In this document: piece after piece, positions 1 to 11,595 of the stretch
Position numbering within the stretch: the stretch's first letter is position 1
Layout: each line of letters opens with the position of its first letter
From: Dillenia suffruticosa
Taxonomy: Eukaryota; Streptophyta; Magnoliopsida; Dilleniales; Dilleniaceae
Length of the DNA: 64,000 bases
Direction: 5' to 3'
NCBI GenBank assembly: GCA_033439265.1
Contig: JAVTVX010000035.1
Span: 8,582,001 to 8,646,000, forward strand
The notes under the pieces: model-generated
Seen by the model: the letters and a program-made list of their open reading frames with translations, nothing else
The model's database searches: none
Told to the model about the DNA's origin: nothing
Program-made: the position numbers and the translations under genes

Positions 1-1632
1 CTAAAAGCTCGATGTCAAGTGACTCAGCAAATAGAAGTAGTATCAGGAAATTTTGGAATTAAATCCCGGTAGCACCAAAATAACAAGATCTCTGAGACAA
101 GAGAGAGCTACCCCTTTGTATGACTCGATCACCAATGGACTAGAAAAGAGCTCCTATTTCACTTGTTATAGTCGCTTGCTGAGAGAGATCATGGAAATCT
201 GCATTATATAGTCTCTTAGATGTTTCCTGAGCCTTTGAACAAAATTCAAGTTTCAGGGGCTAACAAACGAACCCCTTTCTATGTATATATATATATATAT
301 ATATAATTTTCAAGGTTGGTGATGACTAAGCCACACAAGAGTAACCCGTCCACCCTTGGTTTATAGTTCAATCTTAAAATATGAGAATCTGTGACATATG
401 AATAAGTCTGACACCTTGGTTTAATTTGCCTCATGCATCAACAAGGAAGCAAAGAAACCTTTTTTTTTTTGTATAACTGCCCAGTATCCGAGGGTTTCGT
501 CCCGACTAATATGGAGCAACCGTTGTAAGACCCACATACTATGGGGGTCTCTCAATAAATGCCTCTCCGTTCCCACGGGCAGTCGCACTCCCGCATGGTT
601 AAGGGCAACAGAGCCCTTGCCATCTGCGCCAACATTTGTTGGTAGAAGCAAAGAAACCTTGATCAAACAGTCTGCACTGCAACATAATATTAGTCAGAGC
701 TGCATAGCGCACAAGAAAGACACTAAGCAACAAGACATACTAGTGGAACCTCTCGCGCAAAAATAAAATAAAGGAGAGAAGCATCACGAAGATTGAGCAC
801 ATGCATATTCCAAGTGGGATGAAGAACTAAAAATTGCAGAAGAAAATCCTAGTCACCTACAATCCTGCACATTTGTATCTCCAGAGTGCAAATGAAAGCC
901 ATTTACAAAGGAACATAATGAACAACGGGAGGATCATCTAGAGAAAACAGAACCAGAATACCAATTATAAAACTTGGCCAGAGCATCTCCTATACCAATA
1001 CCAAGTCATCATTACATGCACAACATAAATAATTCTTCCATAAAGATTCATTCATGAGTAAGGTCCACGCAAATCCAACAAGAATTTTCCCATGCAGGAA
1101 TCCATCTTCTGAACAAATAAATCCAAGATAACAGCAGCCTGAGCTTCGCTCAAGAGAATAGTTTCGAAAGAATATGAAGTCCATGGTTCTCTACATAGAT
1201 GTTCATCATCGGACAGTATGCCATCAGTTTTATACCAATCCAATGGATTACTATAAGGGCATGACAGATGGTCATTCTTCCAAAGAAATGAACCAAATGC
1301 TAACTTGCAGCGCTGAAGTCTAATAGACACAAATGTGTATCATATCTTAACTTATCCCAATCCATGGGTAAAGACAAGGGCATAATGGAAGGTAATGCTC
1401 CCAAAACCATGTAGGGTAAACCATGATCAGCAAGGTGCAAGTCCGGAATATAATTTATCATATAACTTTTCAAATTGTAAAAGAGACAAGGGTAACGGGA
1501 GGGAAGGGAGAATGAGTTCTGCAAATGAGATGTTCAAAATAAATATTGGCTATAATGTCTGCACAGTAACATAACCAGCAAGGCTGGCAAGACCGTGATC
1601 TTGTTGACACCTCCTTGTGGTGGATCTTTCAT
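1..1632. other. 3' flank and probable 3' UTR of the FLX-like gene
   Basis: Downstream side of the minus-strand FLX-like gene. The part nearest the stop codon (roughly 900-1,632) is probably 3' UTR, but I could not fix a poly(A) site. Apart from a short TA repeat near 280-304 and the SINE at 446-660, I see nothing coding; the short open frames here have no recognisable protein similarity. Confidence 0.5.
446..660 (-). mobile_element. tRNA-derived SINE, family A, with 16-bp target-site duplication
   Basis: The body (462-644) lies on the minus strand. It starts with a tRNA-like head containing a box A-like TTGGCGCAGATGG and a box B-like AGTGCGACT, and ends in a poly(A) tail (poly(T) at 461-470 on the plus strand). 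The same 16 bases, GAAGCAAAGAAACCTT, flank it at 446-461 and 645-660. That is the target-site duplication expected from LINE-driven retrotransposition, and its perfection suggests a fairly recent insertion. Three more copies of the family lie at 10,144, 11,051 and 42,281. Confidence 0.85.
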
Positions 1633-3385
1633 TTATCTCCTCACAGGTGCTGGATGATCATAAGGTGCACCCCATGCAACATTGGCACCGGGACTAGGGA
1701 CAGGACCACCAAGAGGAACAGGAAAGTGAACTGGTACAGGTGGAACAGGTCCTACACCATATGAGTACATTCCTTCTGGAGGCATCCCGAAGGGCCTTCC
1801 ATAAGGGTCTGCATATGGGCCATCACCCTGCATGGAAGGCCGAGGAGCAGCAGCAGGTGGGTTTGCAGGGTCTGGAATCATGTAGGGACCACCATACGAG
1901 TTTGGTGCTGTACATGTAGCAGGCAATCAAGTACTGATGTATGCACAAGTAACAAGATATAATCAGAACCATCAGGTTGAGGGGAAAAAAGAATATACTA
2001 TGGGCTCGATTCTCAGCATGCAACACCTCAGCCCGCATCTTTTCCATTTCCCTAGCCATGTCAAAGAGGTTCTTCTCCATTGCTTGCATTTCCACAACTT
2101 GCTCCAAGTTCTTGCCTTTCTCATGCTCAAATGTAGCACTTTGCACCCAAAAATTTATTGTAGGAGGTTAGAAGTCGGTTATAGTTCTTGTACATCCTCA
2201 ATGCAGTTTACCTCACAATGATTTCTACAGACACACTACTAAATTCTGATATGTAGATCACTTCTCACCATTTGAGGTTGTGTCTAGAGGCATAGAAAAT
2301 GTCTTACATATTGGCTTCATCATTTCATGCAACCAAATGGTCATGCCTATGAAGCACAGACATGGAAGCAACAGGACACAAGACAAAATGTAAATATAGA
2401 CACAGGAAAGTTGTAAGCATTTTACGCTATTCAAAGTTACAACATATTGTATCAGGACATATCTAACAACCACTCTAGAAGCGTCGGTGCAACATAAGTT
2501 TGTGTTGATGCAAAAATGACCATAAATAGCACAGGAGCCTTTTGGCTCTTGTCCTTCTGCACTGGTGTTGCATCACAATAAAAGAGGAAGAGAAACTGTA
2601 AAAAGTGGACAAGGTACAAAGTTTTGTATGAGCACATCGAGAAAGACTTACAAAAATAGTCCATGCACCACAAGGGATGGAGCATGGAAGACCAAATGGC
2701 ATGAAAGCTATAAAGTGGCAAAAGGAGTCTAACAGTACACAAAGGGATGTCGAACAAAATATTCAATTGGCACAAAGAAATACAGTGGAAAGTGTCTGAC
2801 TTTATAAAGGGATACGGGAAGAACAGATATAACAACTCACCGTAACTTCTGGAGTTCTTGCCTCAAACTATCAAGTTCAGCATGCATTTCTGGAAGTTGT
2901 TTAGCAGCAGCATGGGCTCTCTGCAGTTCCTGAGTAGCCTCTTGTACTCTAGCAGTTAGCTCTTGTCTAGCTGCCACCAAGCTCTGTGCCTCCATGTGAG
3001 CCTGTTGCAGATCTTTCCTAACACTCTCACCAACTCTAATATCACCCTCCATTTTTCCAATTTTTTCTAACAAAACCCTAATCTGAATATCACTTTCAGT
3101 TTGGATGCTTCTTATGTGTGCTCTGATCTTTAGAATTTCGTCCTGGGCAGCGGCAAGGTCATCTCTCAATGCCACATGAGTAGCAACCAATCTTTGATTT
3201 TCCCCCGCCAGTCGCTCAATTTCTTCAACCTGTATCGCTAGTTTATTGGCTGCAAGTTCTGAAGGATGTGTTTCTAAGGGATGGCGGCCTCCAGGGCCCA
3301 ACACAGGCAATGGACCATGCCGCATCATCCCTGGAGCTTGGATAGCTCGTCCTTCCAAAGCTGTTGGTATTCTTCTTCCAGCCAT
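1633..3385 (-). CDS. FLXL: FLX-like (FLOWERING LOCUS C EXPRESSOR-like) coiled-coil protein
   Basis: Three coding exons on the minus strand: 3385-2841, 2138-1999 and 1907-1633, 960 nt in all, giving 319 residues. Junctions are GT-AG and the frame is continuous (an Arg codon split CG/T, then a Thr codon split A/CA). Residues 1-40 are basic and Gly/Pro-rich. Residues about 45-228 form a long heptad-rich coiled coil with family-typical stretches such as ENQRLVATHVALRDDLAAAQ, SLVAARQELT and AMEKNLFDMAREMEKMRAEV. The C-terminus is Pro/Gly/Tyr-rich and ends in WGAPYDHPAPVRR. In Arabidopsis, FLX acts with FRIGIDA to activate FLC; FLX-like proteins are its relatives, and most have less defined roles. 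The coiled coil and Pro-rich tail suggest a scaffold protein. The exact family member is not resolved; the residues resemble the FLX-like 2/3 group. Start chosen as the first ATG downstream of a good acceptor at 3432-3433. Confidence 0.9.
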
Positions 3386-3431
3386 TTTTTAAATACCTAC
3401 TCAGGCTCAAAATAAACACAAAGTACAATTC
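3386..3431 (-). other. 5' UTR part of exon 2 of the FLX-like gene
   Basis: On the minus strand a pyrimidine-rich stretch ends in TTGCAG immediately before 3431, so 3431 is the likely first base of the exon that carries the start codon at 3385. This leaves 46 nt of leader in this exon. Confidence 0.55.
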
Positions 3432-5008
3432 CTGCAACCAAAGCACCAAGAAAAAAAACAAATCTGAATGAGAGTGAATCCATTAATTCAGAAAAGATTG
3501 GTACTTGGATATACTTACAATGAAATACGTCAAAAAGGCATTCCTATTCTAATGCACCTCCATAGTACTCTGCAATGTTATACAAACTGCACAAATCACA
3601 ACCCTCTGCAACAATGGCAGTTCGAATTAGGGTACACAGCTCTTAGGATACATAGGAGGACATGGATCCTCCATGCTCAGCATAATATTAATCAATGTTT
3701 CATCATGTATAGCATATGTTAAGGCAAGGAGGATAAGCCAAATGACTTTGAAAGCAACATAAAATAAACATAGAAGTAGCAAACAATTGAACATTAGATA
3801 ATATGAGAAATGGTTGATTAGGATTATCTCAATATAGTTATCATATAAGTTTCACAACATTTAGAAAAGCTATGGAAATTGAAGGAAACCACAATAATGA
3901 TAGTATCTAACACCTTTTGGTTTTGATAAAACTCACAGAAATTCATTTTAATGAAACAATAAAAATAACAACAGTGTTGTCATGAGCTTACAATTCCAAG
4001 AATACAGCAAATATGATGCCAGTAGATGGCATAAGAGCCACATAATTTGGACGCTGTCTAATGAGGCATGCTCCTGAGGGCAATTGTGGCTTCAACTCCC
4101 CTGTGGATGTTTATTTAAAAAAAAAAAAGAAGAACTTTAGATTTTAAAACATGTTACAGCCAGCTATATGCACATCAAATTATGCATTCACATGGGGGCA
4201 CCCCTTGTCCCTGAACATGTAACTTCAACTAATGCCTGAATTTTAGTCCAAGCATGGGCCTCATGTTTTAAGCATTGTATCACTTGCTATAGCCACCATA
4301 AGAAGCATTCAGCTGGTAGATCTGAATAGTGGGAGAGAGTCCACATACTCACATAACATTTCATACATCAACCGGACTAAACTTTGCTAAACAGTTCTAT
4401 AAAAGACTGAAAAACTCAATTTTGGCCATAGCATAAGTTGTGAATCAGACCAAAATTCAAGCCGGTACAAGGTCCCAGCAGTTTTAAAGGAACGTTTCAA
4501 GAGTCTATGTAGAATAATAATATGGCATTCATAAACAAACATTTTCCCCAACATAGAATAAAGAAAAATATGAGAGCTTAATATTCTTGTGAATAAAAAA
4601 AACAAATAAAACAAAAAATCAGCAAAGCACAAAAAGAGCGGGATTGAACTCACAGATACAAGGACAGTGATAGACACCTCCAATCCTATAAATAGATATT
4701 TTCACCTAGAAATGACAACATTGAAGAAGAAACATACAAACAGAGAAAAGTTATCTCACAAGTACGAGAATCTTGACACAAATGATGTTGCAATATCTCA
4801 CAACGGAAAACATGAATGCTACCAATTCCAGAGGCACCAAACGGAGTGAACTCTTGAGCATCTAAAGGTTAATTGATAACTAACCAGCTGAGATGGAGAA
4901 AATGGTAAATAATATTTAGTAGTGCAAGCTGGGTAAAAGGGGGTAAATGCAAACATATCTTCCATCTAACAGACCATTTACCAATGACTTACTAGCATAT
5001 AATATTAA

Positions 5009-5009
<1 letters not shown>

Positions 5010-5041
<32 letters not shown>
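5010..5041. repeat. TA dinucleotide microsatellite
   Basis: About sixteen AT units in a row, followed by other AT-rich sequence up to about 5,105. Confidence 0.9.
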
Positions 5042-5045
<4 letters not shown>

Positions 5046-5346
5046 ATAAATGTAATGTATGCACATAAAAAATAATTCTTTATTAATTAAGTATATATAT
5101 AATATGAATCTACAAGAATGACCATTTTTCTGGTTAAAATTCCACACTAGAATGACTCAATTTTTCCAAAACTTACATGCCACAAACATGCAAAGCTCCC
5201 AATGATTTTACATTTTTGAAAGTTTTCTGTATTACACACTTTAGGGTCTGTTTTTCCTGTCTCCTTCAGTTTGCTAAAACATTTATTCCAGAATTATTCT
5301 TTACAGCTTAATAGCACTATTTTCCATTCCTATCCATTTGTTTCTT

Positions 5347-5350
<4 letters not shown>

Positions 5351-5383
<33 letters not shown>
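5351..5383. repeat. Poly(A) homopolymer, 33 bases
   Basis: Uninterrupted run of 33 A on the plus strand. It may be the tail of an old retroelement, but I see no recognisable body next to it. Confidence 0.85.
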
Positions 5384-5385
<2 letters not shown>

Positions 5386-6779
5386 TACTTTGTCCTCCGA
5401 TTATTGATCTTATTTTTTTTTACCATATTCCTTGAACATGCAGTAGATGATATATCCATGTAGCCACAAAAAGCATGCACTTATAACAACTTCATAATAC
5501 TTTTATATCACTCACCAACTTTGCAAACAGATATTTTCAGCATCAATCCAACCAATATATTTATCTAACATTGTTTAAGATAATCCAATCACGATTGATG
5601 TCTATGATAAATAAAATAACCACCATGTTTCTTGGTACAATTAAGCCATAAAGTCAATTGTGTCTCAAATAAAAATTTAAACATAGATAAACTTATAGGT
5701 TGGACGATGGTTTATCAAAGAAATCAACCCCCACCACAAACAAGGCATGCTAGTCACCAAATGACAGCTTAAAGCAAAAGCATTCAACAAAGAAATGGAA
5801 TATCTTTCGATTACTACAAACTAATAACATCATCATGATGGGTGACTGACATAAAAGAAAGAGGTTTTAACAAATCAACTAACTATAATAGGCCTTTACA
5901 TAGGTATGAGTTTTCCAAAGAGGGAAAGAAACATATTTTCTAGCTGTGGGATAAAATAACACATCCACTGAAAAAATAAGTTACCCGAGTAACACAGCCA
6001 ACTCAAAAATGAAAGAGTAAAATAAAATCTAAGCCTTTGGCAAAGTATTCAGAAAAGAAGATTGGGATATTCAACCATATATCAAGGGCTTAAAGCTCTC
6101 CTTCCATCCCAACTTCAGACAGAAAATTAATTTGATAACAAAATGGGATAAAAAAACAGGAATTATACATGAAATCCTAGACATAGGTAACAAAAAGAAC
6201 AAATTCTAGATGTCTAAACACTTAAAACAGTGTATAAAATTTTCATCAAATTCCATAATTAGAATTGTTGTAAATACCATATGGCATACTACAAATGTGA
6301 TCTATGCAATCGCAATGTTCAACATTACTCAACAGTGTATTGCAGCCAGCTGGGGCTGCTAACCTGGCAAGTTAAATTAAGCTAGTTGACGGAGACTAAG
6401 AGTTTGAATTTTAGAGTAATTTTAAATTTTAATCATAGTCCAACAATTAAATCTTGGCACTTTTTCATACAAGAAACCAGTGGTGCATAAAATTTAGAGT
6501 AATTTGATAAGATCATACAGAAATTTAGTATATTTAAGTTATATATTTCTTTCGATTGCAAACATAATAACAATGGAAGCATTCTATAGAAACTTTTCAA
6601 CATCATCAGAACACTTCAAAAATGATTTAAGTAGTCCAGTTAATTAAGTTTATTTAGTTATTCAAGACCGAGCATGAAACTGTGATTTTGACCTCACATT
6701 TTTAAGATTTTATCCAGATTTCCTAGCATAGGCAAGAAATAATATTACATGGTTATCTGATAGAAATTTGAAACGTGAA

Positions 6780-7612
6780 TCAAAAAGATCATTTTCTGAA
6801 TTATGAATCGAATCAAATCATGAGTCATAAGATTCAATATTATGTATACAAATACTTTTTAGAATATTAAGTACATAATATATTAAAATAATATATATTC
6901 ATAATTTATCAAATAGTATGATTTAAATTTTGAGTTCAAATAAAAAACCACTAATGAGTAATAACTTAATCTAAATTGTAAGATTCAAAATATTCCAAAA
7001 CTCAAAAAGATTCAAACCATTGTCCATGATACTAAATGGCTTAAAGCATATCAAACACCTAAAAGCTCATTTTTAATAAATCAAAATGCAAAGTTTTCAA
7101 ACTTTATTAAAATCATTATTCTCCCGAGATCAATATCGCCATCACCATTTCCAACATCAACTTCCAACAAAAACAATCCCATTTTCTTCTTTTCACTTTC
7201 TAACAACATTCAATTTTTTTGGACTTAAATTTAAAAAAAAAAAAGTAATGAGGAATTTACAATAACAATATTTTATCCTTACTTACATATTTATAAAACT
7301 AAATTATTTAAGTAATATATCTCATTCCTTTTTTGCTAGGAGCTCCTTCATCATCAATGAAGCATTTATGACCATCATTTCTGAGATACTATTTGGAAGA
7401 TAGGGATATTCACATTTGGTGATCCACTCGTCATTGTATTATGTATCCAACAAACAAATATGATCATAAGAAACGAATCTATTTTTGCCTGAATTGGATC
7501 GTATTGTACGATTTGAATCGTGAATTGTAAGATACTTATATGTTTCAGATTCAACTTTCCAAATCGAATCTATGTTTATCTGAATCAAATCGAATCAAAT
7601 CGAATCGTAATA
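6780..7612. repeat. Region flanked by AATCGAATC-type repeats, possible decayed DNA transposon
   Basis: Stretches rich in GAATCGAATCAAATC occur at about 6,801-6,830 and again at about 7,575-7,605. Both are followed by similar ATAAGATTC/GTAATATTC text. Repeated short motifs at both edges of about 0.8 kb of AT-rich DNA recall the subterminal repeats of non-autonomous hAT-like elements. I could not define terminal inverted repeats or a target duplication. Confidence 0.3.
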
Positions 7613-8888
7613 TTCTTATAACCAACGACACCATTAGATACATTTAGTACAATAAAAATATACTAGAGTAACCAAAACAATTCAAATAAAGACAAATTTC
7701 AGTTAAAATATTAAACAACAGGTGTTACAACAAGAAGAAGGCAATCACTATCAGGATTTCTTTGCTGCAATTCTAAAGCTGAATTGCCATTTTTAATGTT
7801 GGTGAACTCACTTGGCACTTTTATGTTTTATTGCAGTATTTCTTTATTTTCCAAATCTGTGTTGCATCGCAATTTCCTTTATTCCCAATACAACGTAAGT
7901 ACAATAACCAGAGTCATTCTTTGATAAATGATCACTATGAGACTCAATAGAATTTGATCAATCCTTTTTTCTGTCGTTAAGGTGGAGAACTGAAGCAAGA
8001 ATTCTCTTTCTTTAGTTTCAATAAGTTAATTAAAAAAGGCACTGCTCATGCAAAACAACATACTTATGTGTAAATTTAGTGTTGATGAGAAGAGAACTTA
8101 GACCTAGAATCAATGTGGTACAGATAGACGAAAAAGAAATTTGTCAAAGGCAACAATGGTAGGGCTTCAATACTTGAAAAATATAAAGAGGAAAAAGTTT
8201 GTGCTTCAGTAAGAAACATAGAATTCATGGTAAAACAATTAGCATCCATTGTGGATATGAAGGTTACAAATCCCTCGAATCCAATGAAATATAAATGTAC
8301 CAATGAGCAAGCAACAAAAAGATAAGATGATTGAGAAGAAAAATGTTTCATGCCAATTCAAATCTTAGCATTATACAAATTTGGGTTCTTGTGCCAAATT
8401 TAATGATGGCATTCACGGAAACCCACTCACACAACCAAGAACATTCATAATGTCATCAACCTACAATTAGAAAATTCATATTAACAGCACAGAACAAACT
8501 TAATCTTAGTCCATTTTTCACTATTCGGAATTCAAACCTTGTCCAGCACCAAAGCAGATACACACAACAACTAGATAGTTACATAAAGAAAACATCTTAA
8601 GAAGATATTAACAAAGATTACTTTTTTGGCATTCTAGAGTATGATTCAAACTCAAAGAGTGATACTTTCTGAGTCAAATCGAACAAAACACAATATCAAA
8701 TGTGAAATGATATCGAATTCAAACACAAAATCTAACATAGAAACATCAAAACACAAAATTTACAACAATCTGAACAGACCCAAATGAAAATCCCATCATA
8801 GTTAAAGAACACCCACAGACACACATATAAGAATCATAGATTGAAATTCGCAAACACATTAATCAGATGAATTAATGTAATTCGTATC

Positions 8889-8926
8889 GGGGGGGGGGGG
8901 AGAGAGAGAGAGAGAGAGAGAGAGAG
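8889..8926. repeat. G12(AG)13 compound simple repeat
   Basis: Twelve G followed by thirteen AG units. On the minus strand it becomes a CT/C tract just downstream of the proposed leader-intron donor at 8957, a common composition for plant leader introns. Confidence 0.9.
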
Positions 8927-8957
8927 CAAAAACTGAAATTCAGAGTAAAATTGATAC

Positions 8958-9120
8958 CTAAAAAATTAACGTAGGTTGTGCGTGAAAACGAAGCTACAAC
9001 GGGAGGAACGAGGAGACAGAGTGGGTGATGAAGTGTTTTACGACAAGGCACCGGAGACGGAAAGAAAATTGCAGCGACGACTAGGGGAGAGTGAAAAGAC
9101 TTCCAACCCTACTTTTTCTT
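8958..9120 (-). other. Probable 5' UTR exon 1 of the FLX-like gene
   Basis: This block is clearly more GC-rich than its surroundings and ends on the minus strand at a good donor (TTTTTAG/GTATCA). Its upstream edge near 9,120 is only a guess based on the return to AT-rich sequence. No ATG-initiated frame of note runs through it, which suits an untranslated leader. Confidence 0.4.
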
Positions 9121-10143
9121 TCCCTCTTTGTTTTTGGTTTTTTTTTTTTTTCTGTCGACAAAATATATTTTGATTTTTCAATTTATTTCCCTTTTGGCTT
9201 TGATCGCTCCGCTCCTAAATATTTTTCCTCTTCCAAATTTAAGATGAAACAATAACCATCTTTCAAAACAAATATTTGGAAAAAAATATTGAACTGTTAT
9301 AATAATATTTAAAAGGAATAACAAATGACCAAACCCAAAAAAAAAAAAAAAAAAAACCTAAACTTGTTGCATTTTTATTGTATTAAATAATAACCATTGT
9401 CATATTTTTTTTCGATTAAAATTAAGAATAAATCAGACAAATTTAATTTGACAATGTTAAAAATCAATCCAAATATAACTCTACTCCAGATTTGACAATA
9501 GTTGTCTTTTGATTCTTGGTCCACACTTTCAATGATTGATTTCTAATTTAATTTAAATTTGATTCTTGATTCTTTATAATTTAATTCTTTTTTACTTTTG
9601 ATCGACCAATAAGTGACTTTTAAAAAAATTTATAAGAAATATATACCATAATTAATTATTATCAAATTGATAATCATTTAACCAATAATAATATTAAAAT
9701 ATGAAATGAGAGGAAATACATATAAATTTCATCTGACCCTCATCGTACCAGTTCTTTCTTCATTATGCAAATTCAAATTTTGTCGGCCGAACTCCACATT
9801 CATATAGCAATGTTATTACTTAGGTTTTTATGAAATTTGAAAATTTTGTTATATATTACATGCTTTATTTTATAAATGGAGTGCAAACTATTGCGAAACC
9901 TTAAAGTTATTATGTTTTAGATGAAAAAATTAATGATATTTAGTAAGAGAAATTAGAATATGAGTTATGAACTCAACATAGTTATTAAATAAGTAAAATA
10001 ATTAAGTGCAACATAAGTGGGAAGGGAGGTATTAAATAAAGTGAATGGAGTAGTGCATTTGATTAGGCCGAAGTTATTGCAAGGCTTAGCATATGGGTGA
10101 ATGTAATTCAATCAAATGAAAAGCAACTAAACCAGATCTATGT
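9121..10143. other. Spacer upstream of the FLX-like gene
   Basis: AT-rich, with short A and T homopolymers. I see no gene or defined element; the first few hundred bases should contain the FLX-like promoter. Confidence 0.4.
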
Positions 10144-10361
10144 AAGGTTTAACACTACCGACATATGTTAGCGTAGTTGGGAAAAACACATTCGTCTCTT
10201 AATCAGATCGGAAGTTCGACTTCCACTGAATATGAAAAAAATATTGTTGGGAGAGACCCCCTTAATTGAGACCTGACAGACTTTTTGATCCAGATTAGTC
10301 GGTGCAAAACTCCAAATACCATATGATGAAGCTACAAAAAATAAAATAAGGTTTAATACTA
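10144..10361 (+). mobile_element. tRNA-derived SINE, family A, with 14-bp target-site duplication
   Basis: The body (10,158-10,347) has a box A-like TTAGCGTAGTTGG and a box B-like GAAGTTCGACTTCC, then the family's shared GGGAGAGACCCCC and GATTAGTCGG segments and an A-rich 3' end. Flanks are AAGGTTTAACACTA (10,144-10,157) and AAGGTTTAATACTA (10,348-10,361), one mismatch in 14. It is more diverged than the copy at 446. Confidence 0.75.
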
Positions 10362-10401
10362 AAAACAATGGCCCAAAGAAAAAAAACAACACGATGCCAA
10401 C

Positions 10402-10819
10402 TACGAATGGCAATGGGCTTGGGCCGCGTGAGGGGGGTTAAAGTTACATTTCGCCCGGACTTCAAAATTACCCGAGTTCAGATAGACTCCGACCCGAAAC
10501 CGATTGGGTAGAGTTTAAAAGCATAATTATGTCCATTTAGGGCTAGGATTAGGTTGGAAAGTGAATGTTAAAAAATTATAAATAATGTTGGGTTAGTTTT
10601 CTGTAAAATTCTGTTAGTAAGTTTTACAAAAATTGGGGTAATATTAATATAATATTTTCGGATATTACGTGATCTAGTAAATTAGAGAGTTAATCTCAAC
10701 ATAAACTTGATCAAAACATAAATAAATATACCTATGTCCAAAATTTACCCAATTAACATAACATATTATATGGACTGACTTAACGGGTACCGATCGGATT
10801 TGATTAATTGTCATCCCTA
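10402..10819. mobile_element. hAT-like non-autonomous element (decayed)
   Basis: Starts TACGAATGGCAATGG and ends, read inward on the minus strand, TAGGGATGACAATTAA; the two ends agree at most positions of the first 14. TAGGGATG(G/A)CAA-type ends, with interior ACCCGA/GGGTACCGA text, are common in plant hAT-type MITEs. The 8-bp flanks (ATGCCAAC and ATGTTATG) do not match well, so the target duplication is not confirmed. Confidence 0.45.
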
Positions 10820-11050
10820 ATGTTATGGTATAATCTATGCTAACATAAATGCAATGATAAGAGTATTTTAAAAATAGGTTTTCTTTTTCCCTTGTTAAAT
10901 ACTTCTTTATCATATGTGCACGGACATGAAATAAAATAAAGGCTGAAATCCTAAAAATTCTCCTTAAATTATAAGAGTATTTATAAGTATCTTTGAAAGG
11001 TCAATTACATTCAAATAGTTCTTAAACTTTTACAATAATGGTCATCTATG

Positions 11051-11256
11051 TATCAATTTTTTTTTTTTTTTGTATCATGGGTAGACCACCAATTCAGTGT
11101 CCGGAATTTTACCCTGACTAATTTGGATTGACCGCTTACAGAATCCAATTGAGGGGGCAGGTCTCTCAGCGTTGATTTTTCAGTTTCCATGAGATATCAA
11201 ACTCCCGACCATGATTAAGGGATGTCAGTTCTCGAGCCAACTGAGCTATCAATTTT
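11051..11256 (-). mobile_element. tRNA-derived SINE, family A, with 10-bp target-site duplication
   Basis: The body (11,061-11,246) lies on the minus strand, with poly(T) at its left edge on the plus strand. It contains the shared family segments, CTGACTAATTTGGATTGACCG and GGGGGCAGGTCTCTCA on the plus strand, and a tRNA-like head (TTGGCTCGAGAACTG). TATCAATTTT flanks it at 11,051-11,060 and 11,247-11,256; the first partly merges with the T tract. Confidence 0.7.
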
Positions 11257-11419
11257 GGTATCACAAATCATGTGCAAAGCACCCTCCTATTTCTTTTTCA
11301 AAATTGAGCGTAATTGTTTTTTCTCTTCCTTTTTTTTGCCCCTTTTCTTGTGTTTTAACACAACTAGGGGAGAGGAAGTTAGATGGATAACTAATAGATA
11401 TCTGGTTTAATGAAAAGGA

Positions 11420-11595
11420 CGTTATATTAGCTGGTTTAATGAAAAGAACACTATATCTTTTAATTAAAATTCAGATTCGAATCTTGATAATGGAAATAAT
11501 TATGTTTTGAGAACTCTTTCTTAAAGAGGATCCAACATCAGTAGATTGGATCGAATTAATCAGAATATAATTTTGGATATCGATCAATATAAATT
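11420..11595 (+). mobile_element. SINE-like element, family B
   Basis: Shares an ordered series of blocks with copies at 22,357, 30,440 (minus) and 56,243: a tRNA-like head (TTAGCTGGTTTAATGAAAAG, then CAGATTCGAATCTT as a box B-like segment), a CTTAAAGAGGATCC-like middle, and GAATTAATCAGAATATAATT followed by GGATATCGAT near the 3' end. The first 19 bases of the head also occur just upstream (11,402-11,420), a small internal duplication. Target duplication not resolved. Confidence 0.45.

Larger units (their letters stand above)
3432..8957 (-). other. Probable 5.5 kb intron in the 5' UTR of the FLX-like gene
   Basis: Bounded by the acceptor at 3432-3433 and a donor AG/GTATCA (GT at 8957-8956, minus strand). 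I found no coding exon in it. It holds a TA repeat (5,010-5,041), a 33-base A tract (5,351-5,383), AATCGAATC-rich repeats (about 6,780-7,612) and, next to the donor, G12(AG)13 at 8,889-8,926. The leader-intron model is an inference from splice-like sequence; a much shorter leader starting near 3,460 is the alternative. Confidence 0.4.
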
